From Kribbella caucasensis (GTDB lineage: Bacteria > Actinomycetota > Actinomycetes > Propionibacteriales > Kribbellaceae), in contig NZ_SNWQ01000004.1 of NCBI RefSeq assembly GCF_004361855.1, positions 1-64,000 on the forward strand: a stretch of 64,000 nt of DNA. Reading direction: 5' to 3'. The notes below the pieces were generated by a model. That model was not told where the DNA came from and made no database searches. It saw only the letters and a list, made by a program, of their open reading frames with translations. The translations under genes and the position numbers were made by a program. Shown one piece after another: positions 54,508 to 62,861 of the stretch; within the stretch, counting starts at the first letter, position 1, and each line of letters starts with the position of its first letter.

Positions 54508-56400
54508 CTACGCGTTGCGGCCGATCCGAGCCCGGGCCCGAGCGACCTTGATCGCCGCGGTCAGCGTCTCCACGTCGTACGCGCCGTAGTGCCGTTGCCC
54601 GTTGACGAAGAACGTCGGCGTCCCGGACACCCCGCTCAGGTCGGCCGTCTCCACATCGCGCGCGACCCGAGCCGCGGCGACATGCCGTTTCACGTCATCG
54701 TGCAGGCGTTGCGTGTCCAGCCCGAGCTCCTCGGCGTACCGCAGCAGGTCCGCGGGCTGCAGGTTCTCCTGGTTCGCGAGCAACACATCGTGCATCTCCC
54801 AGAACGCCCCCTGCGCCGCCGCGGCCTCCGCCACCTCCGCCGCGATCTGCGCCCGCGGGTGCACATCAGACAACGGCAGGTGCCGCCACACGTACCGAAG
54901 ATCGTCGTCCTTGAGCAGATCCCGTACGACGGTCTCCGCCCGACCGCAGTACGGGCACTCGAAATCGCCGTACTCGACCAGCGTCACCGACGCGGTCTCC
55001 GGTCCTCGGATGTGGTCGTACTCCGGGTCGACAGGCTCGACGAGATCGACCAGCTGCTCCGCATCCCCGAGCATCGCGACCGCCTTCTTCGGCGGCGACA
55101 ACAACGCGGCCACGCGGAACACGAGCCAGGTCAGCACCGACGACACCACCACCGCCGACAGCAGACCCAGTTTCGCCTCGACCAGCTGCGGACCCTCGAA
55201 CGCGATGGTTGCGATCAGCAACGAGACGGTGAACCCGATCCCGGCGATCGTGCCGCTGCCGGCCACCCCGGCCCAGCCGACCAGGGGACGCAACCGGCCG
55301 CGGGTGGACCGGGCGATCAGCCAGGACGCCCCGATCACGGCGACCGGTTTGCCGATCGAGAACCCGAACAGGATGCCAAGCGTGATCGGCGACGTGTACG
55401 CCTCGGCCAGGAAGTCCAGGTGGATCGGGAAACCCGCGTTCGCCAGGCCGAAGAGCGGCACGATCAGGTAGCTCGTCCACGGGTGGAAGACGTGCTGGAG
55501 CCGGTCGTTCGGCGACAGGGTCGAGGTCAGGCCGACAGTCGCCGTACGGGCCAGCTCGGGCGTCGGCTGCTCGCGGAACAACCGGAACAACCCGGTCGCC
55601 TGCTCCAACTCGTCGCGCCCGGGTGAGTACGCCGGCGCCGTCAGGCCGATCGCGAGGCCGGCCACCACCGGATCGACGCCACTGGTCATCAGCGCGGCCC
55701 AGGTGAGGATGCCCAGGACGACGTAGACGAACGGTTTGCGGACGCCGAGGATCGACGCGGCGAGCAAGGCGCCGAAGGCAACGACCGCCATCAGCAACGG
55801 CATGATCGCGATGTCCTCGCTGTACACGACCGCGATCACCACCAGCGCGATGATGTCGTCCACCACGAACACCGACAGCAGGAACACCCGGACCCGATCC
55901 GGGACTCCGCGGCCGACCAGCGCCAGCAGACCGAGCGCCAGCGCGGTGTCGGTCGACATCGCAGCGCCCCAGCCGTGCGCGCCGTCGCCGCCGAAGTTGA
56001 AGGCGAGGTAGACGAGCGCTGGCAGCACCATCCCGGCGACCCCCGCGATCAGCGGCAACACGAACCGACTCCGCTCGCGCAGATCGCCGAGATCGAACTC
56101 GCGGCGCGCCTCCAGCCCGACCACCAGGAAGAACAGCGTCATCAGGCCGCCGTTGATCCACTCGCGCAGGCTCAGGCCGAACTCGTCGGACCCGAGCCGC
56201 AGCGAGAACTCGGCGTGCCAGAGTCTTTCGTACGACTCCGGTGCGACGTTCGCCCACAGCAACGCGGCCACGATCGCCCCGGCCAGCACACCGGAACTGC
56301 CCGCCTCGGTCCGCAGGAACGACCGCATCGGCGCCGCGAAATCCCTGGTCCAGGCGGTCCGCTGACTCAGCCGCCCGCTGAACTCCGACACCTCACCCAA
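54508..56400 (-). CDS. nhaA: NhaA-type Na+/H+ antiporter fused to a DsbA/thioredoxin domain
   Basis: 630 residues. Residues about 25-420 carry the 12 helices of NhaA, with the ion-binding Asp pair in VFVVDDIIALVVIA near 175. Residues about 450-625 form a cytoplasmic-type DsbA-like domain with a CPYC active site (FECPYCGRAE) and a cis-Pro loop (SGTPTFFVNGQ). Both parts are in one frame without a gap. The fusion is known from other actinobacterial NhaA proteins and may link transport to thiol state, although no function is proven. A longer C-terminal arm follows the last helix. Confidence 0.92.
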   Translation of the reverse strand: MGEVSEFSGRLSQRTAWTRDFAAPMRSFLRTEAGSSGVLAGAIVAALLWANVAPESYERLWHAEFSLRLGSDEFGLSLREWINGGLMTLFFLVVGLEARREFDLGDLRERSRFVLPLIAGVAGMVLPALVYLAFNFGGDGAHGWGAAMSTDTALALGLLALVGRGVPDRVRVFLLSVFVVDDIIALVVIAVVYSEDIAIMPLLMAVVAFGALLAASILGVRKPFVYVVLGILTWAALMTSGVDPVVAGLAIGLTAPAYSPGRDELEQATGLFRLFREQPTPELARTATVGLTSTLSPNDRLQHVFHPWTSYLIVPLFGLANAGFPIHLDFLAEAYTSPITLGILFGFSIGKPVAVIGASWLIARSTRGRLRPLVGWAGVAGSGTIAGIGFTVSLLIATIAFEGPQLVEAKLGLLSAVVVSSVLTWLVFRVAALLSPPKKAVAMLGDAEQLVDLVEPVDPEYDHIRGPETASVTLVEYGDFECPYCGRAETVVRDLLKDDDLRYVWRHLPLSDVHPRAQIAAEVAEAAAAQGAFWEMHDVLLANQENLQPADLLRYAEELGLDTQRLHDDVKRHVAAARVARDVETADLSGVSGTPTFFVNGQRHYGAYDVETLTAAIKVARARARIGRNA

Positions 56401-56785
56401 CCCGTACTACGGACGCCAGGCTCACGGGTCCAACCGTAGCCCTCGTTGCAAGCCGACTGCCGGAGGTGCCCAGCAAGTGATCGATTGACGCGAGCTGCCG
56501 CATTGATTTTTCGTGCTGAGGGGCGCATACCTGAAAAAGAAGTGGGTACCGCCTCCTCGTTGGATTTCGACGCCGGGGTGAGTGCGGCCAGTGGCGCGGG
56601 CCGGGTCTCGCCCCGGCGGCCCACGTCTCAAGCTCCTTTCCCGCACTTGCGTACTGCGCCCGGCGCACACTCGAACCCTTGGCGAACCGGTTAACCTCGG
56701 CATCGCGGTGTCCGGGTCCTCCGGTGTGTCGGCGTACGGATTGCGTATCCTGCGGGTGGCGGCGTGGGTTAGGAGAGATGTCTTG
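56401..56785. other. Intergenic region between divergent genes
   Basis: There is no gene signature on either strand. GGTTAACC at 56689-56696 is a short palindrome about 90 bp before the ROK gene and might be a regulator site, but it is too short to be sure. AGGAGAG at 56771 serves the ROK gene. Confidence 0.4.
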
Positions 56786-57928
56786 GTGGCTGGTGCTTGG
56801 CAACCGTTGACGGGAGCGTCGCACCAGGTCGCGCTGGAGATCCTGCTCGACGGCCCCCTCTCCCGGGCGGAACTGTCCAAACGGGTGCGCCTCTCGCCGG
56901 GCAGCCTGACCCGGTTGACCAAACCGATGCTCGAGTCCGGTCTGCTGGTCGAGGTCACCGCCGGCCAGTCCGATCCCCGCGTCGGCCGCCCGTCCCAACC
57001 ACTCGACATCGTCCCGACCGCCCACCACTTCGTCGGCATCAAGCTCACCGGCGACACCGCGGTCGGCGTACTGACCACCCTCCGCGCCGAAGTCATCGCC
57101 ACCGAGGAACGCAAACTCCCCGACCACGCACCCGAATCCGTGGCCAGCACGATCACCACGCTCGCCGAGTCGCTTGCCCAGGGCGCCTCGATCGACGGGA
57201 TCTCCGGGATCGGGATCTCGCTCGGCGGGCAGGTCGTGGAGCGGGCCACGGTGCGATGGGGGATGTTCCTGGATTGGGAAGAGGTGCCGCTCGGGGACCT
57301 GTTGCGCGCGCGGACCGACGTACCGGCGGTGGTGGCGAACGACATCACGGCGTTGACCGAGGCGACGCACTGGTTCGGGGCCGGCCGGGGCGTGAGCCGG
57401 TTCTGCCTGCTGACGATCGGGGCGGGGATCGGGTACGGGCTGGTGGTCCACGACAAGCTGGTGGACAGCGGGGACGCGAGTCTGGGGTTGATCGGGCATC
57501 ATCCGCTGATTGCGGGTGGGCCGCGGTGCGATCGGGGGCACGAAGGGTGTGCGAGTGCGCTGCTCACCACGGACGCGGTGGTCACGCAGGTGGGCGAGGT
57601 CCTCGGGCGGGCGGTGGGGTATGAGGAAGCCCTTGATCTGGCGGCCCAGGGAGACGACGGCGCCAAGCGGGTGATCGACCGGGCCGGGTTTGCGCTCGGC
57701 AAGCTGGTCGCCGCGGCCGCGAATCTCACGTTGCCGGAGCGGATCGTGATCGGCGGCGAAGGGGTCCGGCTGGTCGAGGTCGCTCATGACGCCCTGCTGG
57801 ACGGGCTCCACGTCGACCGGCATCCGGCCGCGACCGATCCAGAACTCGTGCTGCTCGATCCCGACTTCAGCGAGTGGGCTCGCGGTGCGGCCGTGATCGC
57901 GATCCAGACCTTCGTCCTCGGCAGCTGA
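56786..57928 (+). CDS. ROK-family transcriptional regulator
   Basis: 380 residues. The N-terminal winged helix (about 10-70: HQVALEILLDGPLSRAELSKRVRLSPGSLTRLTKPML) is followed by an ROK sugar-kinase-like domain with VANDITALTEATHWFG and LLTIGAGIGYGLVV. The zinc-type motif CDRGHEGCASAL has Cys and His but fewer cysteines than the classic CxCGxxGC. GTG 56786 follows AGGAGAG. ROK repressors usually sense sugars. The next gene (GNAT) begins 39 bp later on the same strand, and no sugar gene is adjacent. Confidence 0.88.
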   Translation: MAGAWQPLTGASHQVALEILLDGPLSRAELSKRVRLSPGSLTRLTKPMLESGLLVEVTAGQSDPRVGRPSQPLDIVPTAHHFVGIKLTGDTAVGVLTTLRAEVIATEERKLPDHAPESVASTITTLAESLAQGASIDGISGIGISLGGQVVERATVRWGMFLDWEEVPLGDLLRARTDVPAVVANDITALTEATHWFGAGRGVSRFCLLTIGAGIGYGLVVHDKLVDSGDASLGLIGHHPLIAGGPRCDRGHEGCASALLTTDAVVTQVGEVLGRAVGYEEALDLAAQGDDGAKRVIDRAGFALGKLVAAAANLTLPERIVIGGEGVRLVEVAHDALLDGLHVDRHPAATDPELVLLDPDFSEWARGAAVIAIQTFVLGS

Positions 57929-57937
57929 AGATTTGGT

Positions 57938-57963
57938 AACTGCCTACTCCATGATAGACAGTT
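57938..57963. promoter_or_regulatory. 26-bp inverted repeat, copy 1 (shared with 62301-62326)
   Basis: AACTGCCTA (57938-57946), eight bases CTCCATGA, TAGACAGTT (57955-57963): eight of nine arm positions pair. The ATG of the GNAT gene follows five bases later. The same arms, the same 8-bp spacing and a similar spacer occur at 62301-62326. Confidence 0.65.
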
Positions 57964-57967
57964 ATGT

Positions 57968-58612
57968 ATGGATGAGCTGTTGCGCCGTTGGCAGCGTGGG
58001 TGGGGGCTCTGCCGTGGACTGTCGCCGGCCGAGGATCGGTCCACCGCGCTGGAGGTCACGCTCGGGTTGCCGGAGCGGGATCGTGAGCTGTTCGCCTTCC
58101 CGTCGAGCGAGTTCGGGGCGCTGATCACCGAGACCGTTCAGGCGACCAGGCCGACCTGGCTGACTATCACGACGCACGAGCCGGATGTGGTCGACGAGCG
58201 ACTCCGGTACGCCGGGCTCACGGTGTTCGCCGAGCGCAAACTCCTGATGACGTGCGACCTGACGAACCACCCGCGCCCTGCCCTGCCGGCGCAGTACGAG
58301 TTGGAGAGCGCAACGGACGGGGCTGTGTACAGGGTGAAGTTGCTCGATCGGCAAGGGGCGATCGCTGCGCGCGGGATGATGGCCGTGGTCGGTGGGGATG
58401 CGGTGATGCACGACATCCATACCGATCCGGCGCATCGGCGACGCGGTCTCGCCAGCGTCGTGATGGGTGAGCTCGCGCGGATGGCGGTAGAGCGCCGGGC
58501 GATCAGCGGGATCCTGATGGCGACGATCGACGGCGGCTACCTCTACGCCAAGCTTGGCTGGTCGTCGGAGGCAACAATGCTCACCGCAACCACGCCCAGC
58601 CGCGCGGCCTGA
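57968..58612 (+). CDS. GNAT-family acetyltransferase
   Basis: 214 residues. The acetyl-CoA loop HRRRGLASVVMGEL near 158-172 and the preceding MHDIHTDP strand identify the GNAT fold. The N-terminal 95 residues hold a partial second domain. Substrate unknown. The start lies directly after the 26-bp inverted repeat, so that site could repress transcription by blocking RNA polymerase. No ribosome site is visible between the repeat and the ATG, so the transcript may be leaderless. Confidence 0.85.
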   Translation: MDELLRRWQRGWGLCRGLSPAEDRSTALEVTLGLPERDRELFAFPSSEFGALITETVQATRPTWLTITTHEPDVVDERLRYAGLTVFAERKLLMTCDLTNHPRPALPAQYELESATDGAVYRVKLLDRQGAIAARGMMAVVGGDAVMHDIHTDPAHRRRGLASVVMGELARMAVERRAISGILMATIDGGYLYAKLGWSSEATMLTATTPSRAA

Positions 58613-58666
58613 GCCCCAAGCGCCGGGCCGGTCGGCGGCGGCAGGGTCGCGGACGGGTTTAGCGGC

Positions 58667-59212
58667 CTAGGCGCTGCGGGCGCGGTGGGCGGCGACTTTG
58701 GTGCGGTTCTGGCAGGCGGGTGAGCAGAATCGTTGTGTGCGGCTCCGGGTCGCGTCCAGGAACAGGTTGTCGCAGCGGTCGGCATCGCAGATCCGCAGGC
58801 GGGCCCGCTCATCACTACCGAGCAGCATCGCGGTCGCAGTGGCGAACTCGGCCAGCCAGCCGGTCGCCGCCGAGACGCCGGGGCTGACGAAATGCAAATG
58901 CCACGGGCCCTCACGGCGGACGAGCCGCGGCGCCGCGCGAGTGCTCTCCAGCAGGTCGTTGATTGATGTGGCCGCGGCGTCGACCTCACCCTCCGCAATC
59001 CGCCGTAACGACGCATAGAGATCCCGCCCGCCGACCGCGAACGGCTGCAGCTCGATCTCCGGCAGGCGGTTGGTCGTCAACCGGAGCGCCGCCTCGACCG
59101 CCGCGGCATCACCGGCCGGGCGCGGCCGCCCCTGGGCGAATTCCCCGCCGAAACTGTTCGCCAACGCCACCGCCGCGTCCAGCGAAGCCCTCAGATGATC
59201 GGTTGCATCCAC
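58667..59212 (-). CDS. CGNR zinc-finger / ABATE-domain protein
   Basis: About 181 residues: an ABATE-like N-terminal domain (SLDAAVALANSF, ALRLTTNRLPEI) and the C-terminal CGNR zinc finger CDADRCDNLFLDATRSRTQRFCSPACQNRTKVAAHR, with four Cys. The family is treated as DNA-binding transcriptional regulators. GTG 59212 is chosen over a longer start at 59257. It diverges from the alr operon across 332 bp. Confidence 0.87.
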   Translation of the reverse strand: MDATDHLRASLDAAVALANSFGGEFAQGRPRPAGDAAAVEAALRLTTNRLPEIELQPFAVGGRDLYASLRRIAEGEVDAAATSINDLLESTRAAPRLVRREGPWHLHFVSPGVSAATGWLAEFATATAMLLGSDERARLRICDADRCDNLFLDATRSRTQRFCSPACQNRTKVAAHRARSA

Positions 59213-59544
59213 CCAGCAAGTATCCCGGGAACCGCGCCACGGTGGTGGTGCGTACATCTCGACAGTAGGTAGTCGGCAAATCGCCGCCGGCCTGCGCTCA
59301 GCGCAGGTGCAGCTTAGCCGGAAACGGCCACTACCTCATGTCGAGATGTACCGCCTGAGGCGCGGGTGCAGCACCTTTGGAGGAGGGTGGCGGGGCAGGA
59401 CACCCGGGGGGGCTCATTCATGTGGACGAGGCGACTCAGACCGCGGCACGGCTCTCGCTACGACCACGGTCGTACGCCACCCGACGGCAACCTCCGACTC
59501 CGAACCGATGTGCGGGTTCGTTGCCGGAAACAACAATAGCGGCC
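59213..59544. other. Intergenic region before the alr operon
   Basis: No gene is recognisable. GGAGGAGG-like runs at about 59380 precede a possible longer in-frame start for alr, but the ATG at 59545 better matches the family. Nothing else is recognised. Confidence 0.4.
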
Positions 59545-60657
59545 ATGAAACTGCGGACCCGCTGCCTCGGCCTGGCCGAAGCGGTCGTCGATCTGAGCGC
59601 CGTCGAGGCCAACGTCCGGCAGATCCGGCAGCGGCTCCGGCCCGGTACCGAGGTCCTTGCCGTGGTCAAGGCGGACGCGTTCGGTCACGGCGCCGTCCAG
59701 GTCGCCCGAGCCGCGATCGGGGCCGGCGCGACCTGGCTCGGCGTCGCCCGGGCCGACGAGGCGCTCCAACTCCGCGCGGCCGGGCTGACCGCACCGATCC
59801 TGGTCTGGCTGTACGACGCATCGGAGCTGATGTTGCTCGCCGACGTCGACGTGAGCGTGTCCACGGTCGCCGAACTCCAGCAGGTGATCGACACCCCGTC
59901 CGTCCACAACATTCACCTCAAACTCGACACCGGCCTGCACCGCGGCGGCAGCAACCCCGAACAGTGGATCGAACTCACTCGCACAGCCGCGTACTACGAA
60001 GCGCTCGGCGCGATCAAGATCCGCGGCATCTGGTCCCACCTGTCCCACGGCGACGAGCCCAACGCACCCCAGAACCAAAAACAACTCGAACTCTTCCGCA
60101 CCGGCCTCACCCTGGCCCGCCGCGCCGGCCTGAACCCGAGCGTCATCCACCTGGCCAACTCCGCCGGCGCACTCACCCTCGACGCCCCCGACTGCAACCT
60201 GGTCCGAATCGGCGCCGCCCTCTACGGCATCGACGAACTCGGTATCGAGCTGACTCCACCGATGCGACTCGTCTCAAAGGTCGCCCAGGTACGCCGAATC
60301 CGGGCCGGCGAAGGAATCTCCTACAGCCATGACTACGTGGCGCCCCACGACACGACCGTCGCGCTGATCCCACTCGGCTACGCAGATGGCATTCCGCGCA
60401 ACACGACGGGCCAGGCGAGCGTCCTGATCCGCGGTGTCCGGATGCCCATCCGCGGCCGGATCGCGATGGACCAGTTCGTCGTCGACGCCGGCGACATCCC
60501 CCTGGAACCAGGCGAACCAGTCACCATCTTCGGCGACGGCAGTCAGGGCGAACCGACCGCGGCCGACTGGGCCGAATGGGCCGGCACCATCCCGCACGAG
60601 ATCTACTGCGGCCTCGGCCCCCGCATCCCCCGCCGCTACGAGGAGACGACCCGATGA
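59545..60657 (+). CDS. alr: Alanine racemase
   Basis: 370 residues: PLP-binding AVVKADAFGHGA with catalytic Lys near 42, ISYSHDY containing the second catalytic Tyr near 262, GYADGIPR and the C-terminal MDQFVVDAG. It interconverts L- and D-alanine for peptidoglycan. ATG 59545 gives the usual family length, and its stop overlaps the ddl start as ATGA. It is followed by a ligase and a dipeptidase for D-Ala-D-Ala, so the operon handles D-alanine metabolism. It is probably not the only alr in the genome. Confidence 0.93.
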   Translation: MKLRTRCLGLAEAVVDLSAVEANVRQIRQRLRPGTEVLAVVKADAFGHGAVQVARAAIGAGATWLGVARADEALQLRAAGLTAPILVWLYDASELMLLADVDVSVSTVAELQQVIDTPSVHNIHLKLDTGLHRGGSNPEQWIELTRTAAYYEALGAIKIRGIWSHLSHGDEPNAPQNQKQLELFRTGLTLARRAGLNPSVIHLANSAGALTLDAPDCNLVRIGAALYGIDELGIELTPPMRLVSKVAQVRRIRAGEGISYSHDYVAPHDTTVALIPLGYADGIPRNTTGQASVLIRGVRMPIRGRIAMDQFVVDAGDIPLEPGEPVTIFGDGSQGEPTAADWAEWAGTIPHEIYCGLGPRIPRRYEETTR

Positions 60658-61646
60658 AGGTGGCAGTGATCAGCGGCGGCGCGAGCCCCGAACACGAGGT
60701 GTCACTGGACAGCGGCGAAGGCATCGCCGACGCCGCGGAAGCTCTCGGCCACACGGTGCTCAGACTCGTGATCGATGCCGACGGCAATTGGTACGACGGC
60801 CAGCACGAAGCGATCGCTCTGCTCCAGGACTGCGATGTCGTCGTCCCCGCCCTGCACGGCGAAGGCGGCGAGGACGGCATCCTGCAAGGCTTCCTCCAGC
60901 ACCTGAAGATCCCGTACGTCGGCAGCGGCGTCGCGGCCAGCGCCGTCGGCCTGGACAAGCACCTCACCAAATCCGTACTGCGTGCCCACGGCATCCCCGT
61001 AGCGCCTGGGATCACATTGCACAACGACGACGCCGAGTCCACGATGCAGAAACTCAAAGCGGCCGGCCTCGACTTCCCCGTCTTCGTCAAACCCGCGAAC
61101 GGCGGTTCGAGCTTCGGCGTCACCCGTGCCACGGATCTCCCGTCCTTGACGCAGGCCATCGAGACCGCGGCCGCTGTGGATCACGACATCCTGGTGGAAC
61201 AAGAGATCCGCGGCCGCGAGATCGACCTTGCCGTGCTGGAGTTCCCCGACGGACGGATCGACACCGCGCCCGCGTTGGAGATCCACGCGGACCCGGCCGA
61301 GCCGTTCTTCACCGCCACTGCGAAATACGCCAGCTCGGCGACGGAGTTCGTCGTACCGGCTGTGTTGGAGACCTGGCTCGCGCGGCGGTTGCGCAGTACG
61401 GCGATCGAGGTGTTCCAGACGCTCGGGTGTGCCGGACTGGCTCGGGTGGACTTCTTCGTCCCGGCTGGCGGGGAGCCGGTGGTCAACGAGATCAACACCT
61501 TCCCCGGATTCACCCCGGCCTCACAGTTCCCGCGGATGTGGGCCGCGGCCGGGATATCCTACGCCGACGTCGTACAGAACCTGCTGGAGACCGCCCATGC
61601 CCGTGCCACCCAGTCCCGTAAAACTCATGCCCGTACTGCTCAGTGA
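60654..61646 (+). CDS. ddl: D-alanine-D-alanine ligase
   Basis: 330 residues with ATP-grasp fold: ASPEHEVSLDSG near 12, FVKPANGGSSFGV near 143, and NEINTFPGFTPASQFP at the active site. AKYASSATEFVVPA keeps the Lys-Tyr pair found in D-Ala-D-Ala ligases rather than the His of VanA-type D-Ala-D-Lac enzymes. It joins two D-Ala with ATP for the UDP-MurNAc-pentapeptide. It is coupled to alr (ATGA) and overlaps the dipeptidase gene by about 50 bp. Confidence 0.9.
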   Translation: MKVAVISGGASPEHEVSLDSGEGIADAAEALGHTVLRLVIDADGNWYDGQHEAIALLQDCDVVVPALHGEGGEDGILQGFLQHLKIPYVGSGVAASAVGLDKHLTKSVLRAHGIPVAPGITLHNDDAESTMQKLKAAGLDFPVFVKPANGGSSFGVTRATDLPSLTQAIETAAAVDHDILVEQEIRGREIDLAVLEFPDGRIDTAPALEIHADPAEPFFTATAKYASSATEFVVPAVLETWLARRLRSTAIEVFQTLGCAGLARVDFFVPAGGEPVVNEINTFPGFTPASQFPRMWAAAGISYADVVQNLLETAHARATQSRKTHARTAQ

Positions 61647-62268
61647 CGACCGGATCGCCCGGATCCCCGCGATCGAGTGCGGCGAGCCACTGGTCGACCT
61701 CACCGACTGGGGCATCTCGACGGCGGATCGGCAGTTCGTCCGCGAAGGGCTGGCCGATCGCCTCGCCATCGCGGACAGCTTCCTGCCCACGGGGATCAGG
61801 TTGCACGTCGTCGAGGGATTGCGCGAACTCAAGCTCCAGCAGGAGATCTACGATGGCTACCGCGCCGAACTGGTCCGACTCAACCCGGGAATCTCACCCG
61901 AAGAAGCACACGTCCTGGCCAGCCGATTCGTCTCGCCGGTCGAGGTCGCACCGCATGTCGCGGGCGCGGCGGTAGACCTGACCTTGATCGGTGCGCACGG
62001 CCCGCTCGACCTCGGTACGCCGATCGACGCGACCCCCGAACAGAGCAACGGCGCCTGCTTCTTCGACGCCACCAACATCAGCCGCGAGGCCCGCGCGAAC
62101 CGGTCACTCCTGGCCGACATCCTGTCCTCGGCCGGCCTGGTGAACTACCCCACCGAGTGGTGGCACTGGTCCTTCGGCGACCGCTATTGGGCCTACACCG
62201 AACAACACCCCCACGCCATCTACGGCCCACTTGCGCAAAACCAAATAGGCCAGAATCATGTGCTGTAA
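61597..62268 (+). CDS. vanX: D-Ala-D-Ala dipeptidase (VanX/DdpX, M15D)
   Basis: 223 residues. Zinc ligands are clear: His and Asp in HVAGAAVDLTL near 130 (the HxxGxAxD pattern) and Glu/His in EWWHWSFGDRYWAY near 195. It hydrolyses D-Ala-D-Ala. ATG 61597 has GGAG seven bases upstream. ATG 61627, which lacks a ribosome site, would give 214 residues. No signal peptide, so it is cytoplasmic. Its pairing with a ligase that makes the same dipeptide is unusual. No vanH or D-lactate ligase is present. Confidence 0.92.
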   Translation: MPVPPSPVKLMPVLLSDDRIARIPAIECGEPLVDLTDWGISTADRQFVREGLADRLAIADSFLPTGIRLHVVEGLRELKLQQEIYDGYRAELVRLNPGISPEEAHVLASRFVSPVEVAPHVAGAAVDLTLIGAHGPLDLGTPIDATPEQSNGACFFDATNISREARANRSLLADILSSAGLVNYPTEWWHWSFGDRYWAYTEQHPHAIYGPLAQNQIGQNHVL

Positions 62269-62300
62269 ATCCGATCCGGTGAATACTGGATATTGATAGG

Positions 62301-62326
62301 AGCTGCCTATTGCGTGATAGGCAGCT
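62301..62326. promoter_or_regulatory. 26-bp inverted repeat, copy 2 (shared with 57938-57963)
   Basis: AGCTGCCTA (62301-62309), eight bases TTGCGTGA, TAGGCAGCT (62318-62326): a perfect nine-base dyad. Spacing and spacer pattern (YTNCRTGA) match the copy before the GNAT gene. It lies 41 bp before the NuoE-like gene and 33 bp after vanX. Confidence 0.7.
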
Positions 62327-62366
62327 TTGCTTTGACCCGGGCCGGTGTGGCCGGGACCGTTGGGTT

Positions 62367-62861
62367 ATGACGATGGAAGTCACGGATTCCGCCCCGCCAC
62401 CGGCCGCCGGACGTCCCCAGCGCGTGCGCGAGCTCGCCACCGAACGCAAAAGGATGCGCGGTGCGTTGATGCCGATCCTGCATGCGGTGCAGGAGGAATT
62501 CGGCTGGATAAGTCAGACCGACATCCCCGTGATCGCGGATGTACTGAACTTATCCGTTGCCGAGGTGCACGGCGTGGTGACGTTCTATCGGGACTTCCGC
62601 CGCGAACCGGTGGGCCGGACCGTCGTCCGGATCTGTCAGGCCGAGGCGTGCCGCTCGGTCGGCGCCGTCGACCTGGCCGAGCACGCGAAACGCAGTACCG
62701 GCCTTGGGTTCGGTGAGACGACGTACGACGGACGGCTGACCGTGGATGAGGTGTTCTGCCTCGGCAACTGCGCACTCGGTCCGGCGGTCCAGGTCGGCGA
62801 CAAGGTGCACGGCCGGGTCACGCCCGCCCGGCTGGACGCGATCCTCGGGGAGGCACGATGA
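62367..62861 (+). CDS. NuoE-like [2Fe-2S] subunit (formate dehydrogenase gamma type)
   Basis: 164 residues of the complex I 24-kDa family. The N-terminal helical half (RGALMPILHAVQEEFGWI) is followed by a thioredoxin-like ferredoxin with cysteine spacing C-x4-C (ICQAEACRS) and C-x3-C (VFCLGNCALG). ATG 62367 is the start. It is coupled by ATGA to the NuoF-like gene. A two-gene NuoE/NuoF start is typical of NAD-dependent formate dehydrogenases as well as hydrogenases. The catalytic gene lies beyond the window. Confidence 0.9.
   Translation: MTMEVTDSAPPPAAGRPQRVRELATERKRMRGALMPILHAVQEEFGWISQTDIPVIADVLNLSVAEVHGVVTFYRDFRREPVGRTVVRICQAEACRSVGAVDLAEHAKRSTGLGFGETTYDGRLTVDEVFCLGNCALGPAVQVGDKVHGRVTPARLDAILGEAR

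Noticed and set aside
54259..56257. Long open frames in other frames across the NhaA gene
   Set aside because: Compositional shadows of a GC-rich coding region. NhaA and DsbA motifs occupy the chosen frame throughout.
59545..62268. Glycopeptide-resistance (van) operon
   Set aside because: vanH, a D-Ala-D-Lac ligase and vanRS are absent, and the ligase keeps the Lys-Tyr pair of D-Ala-D-Ala enzymes.
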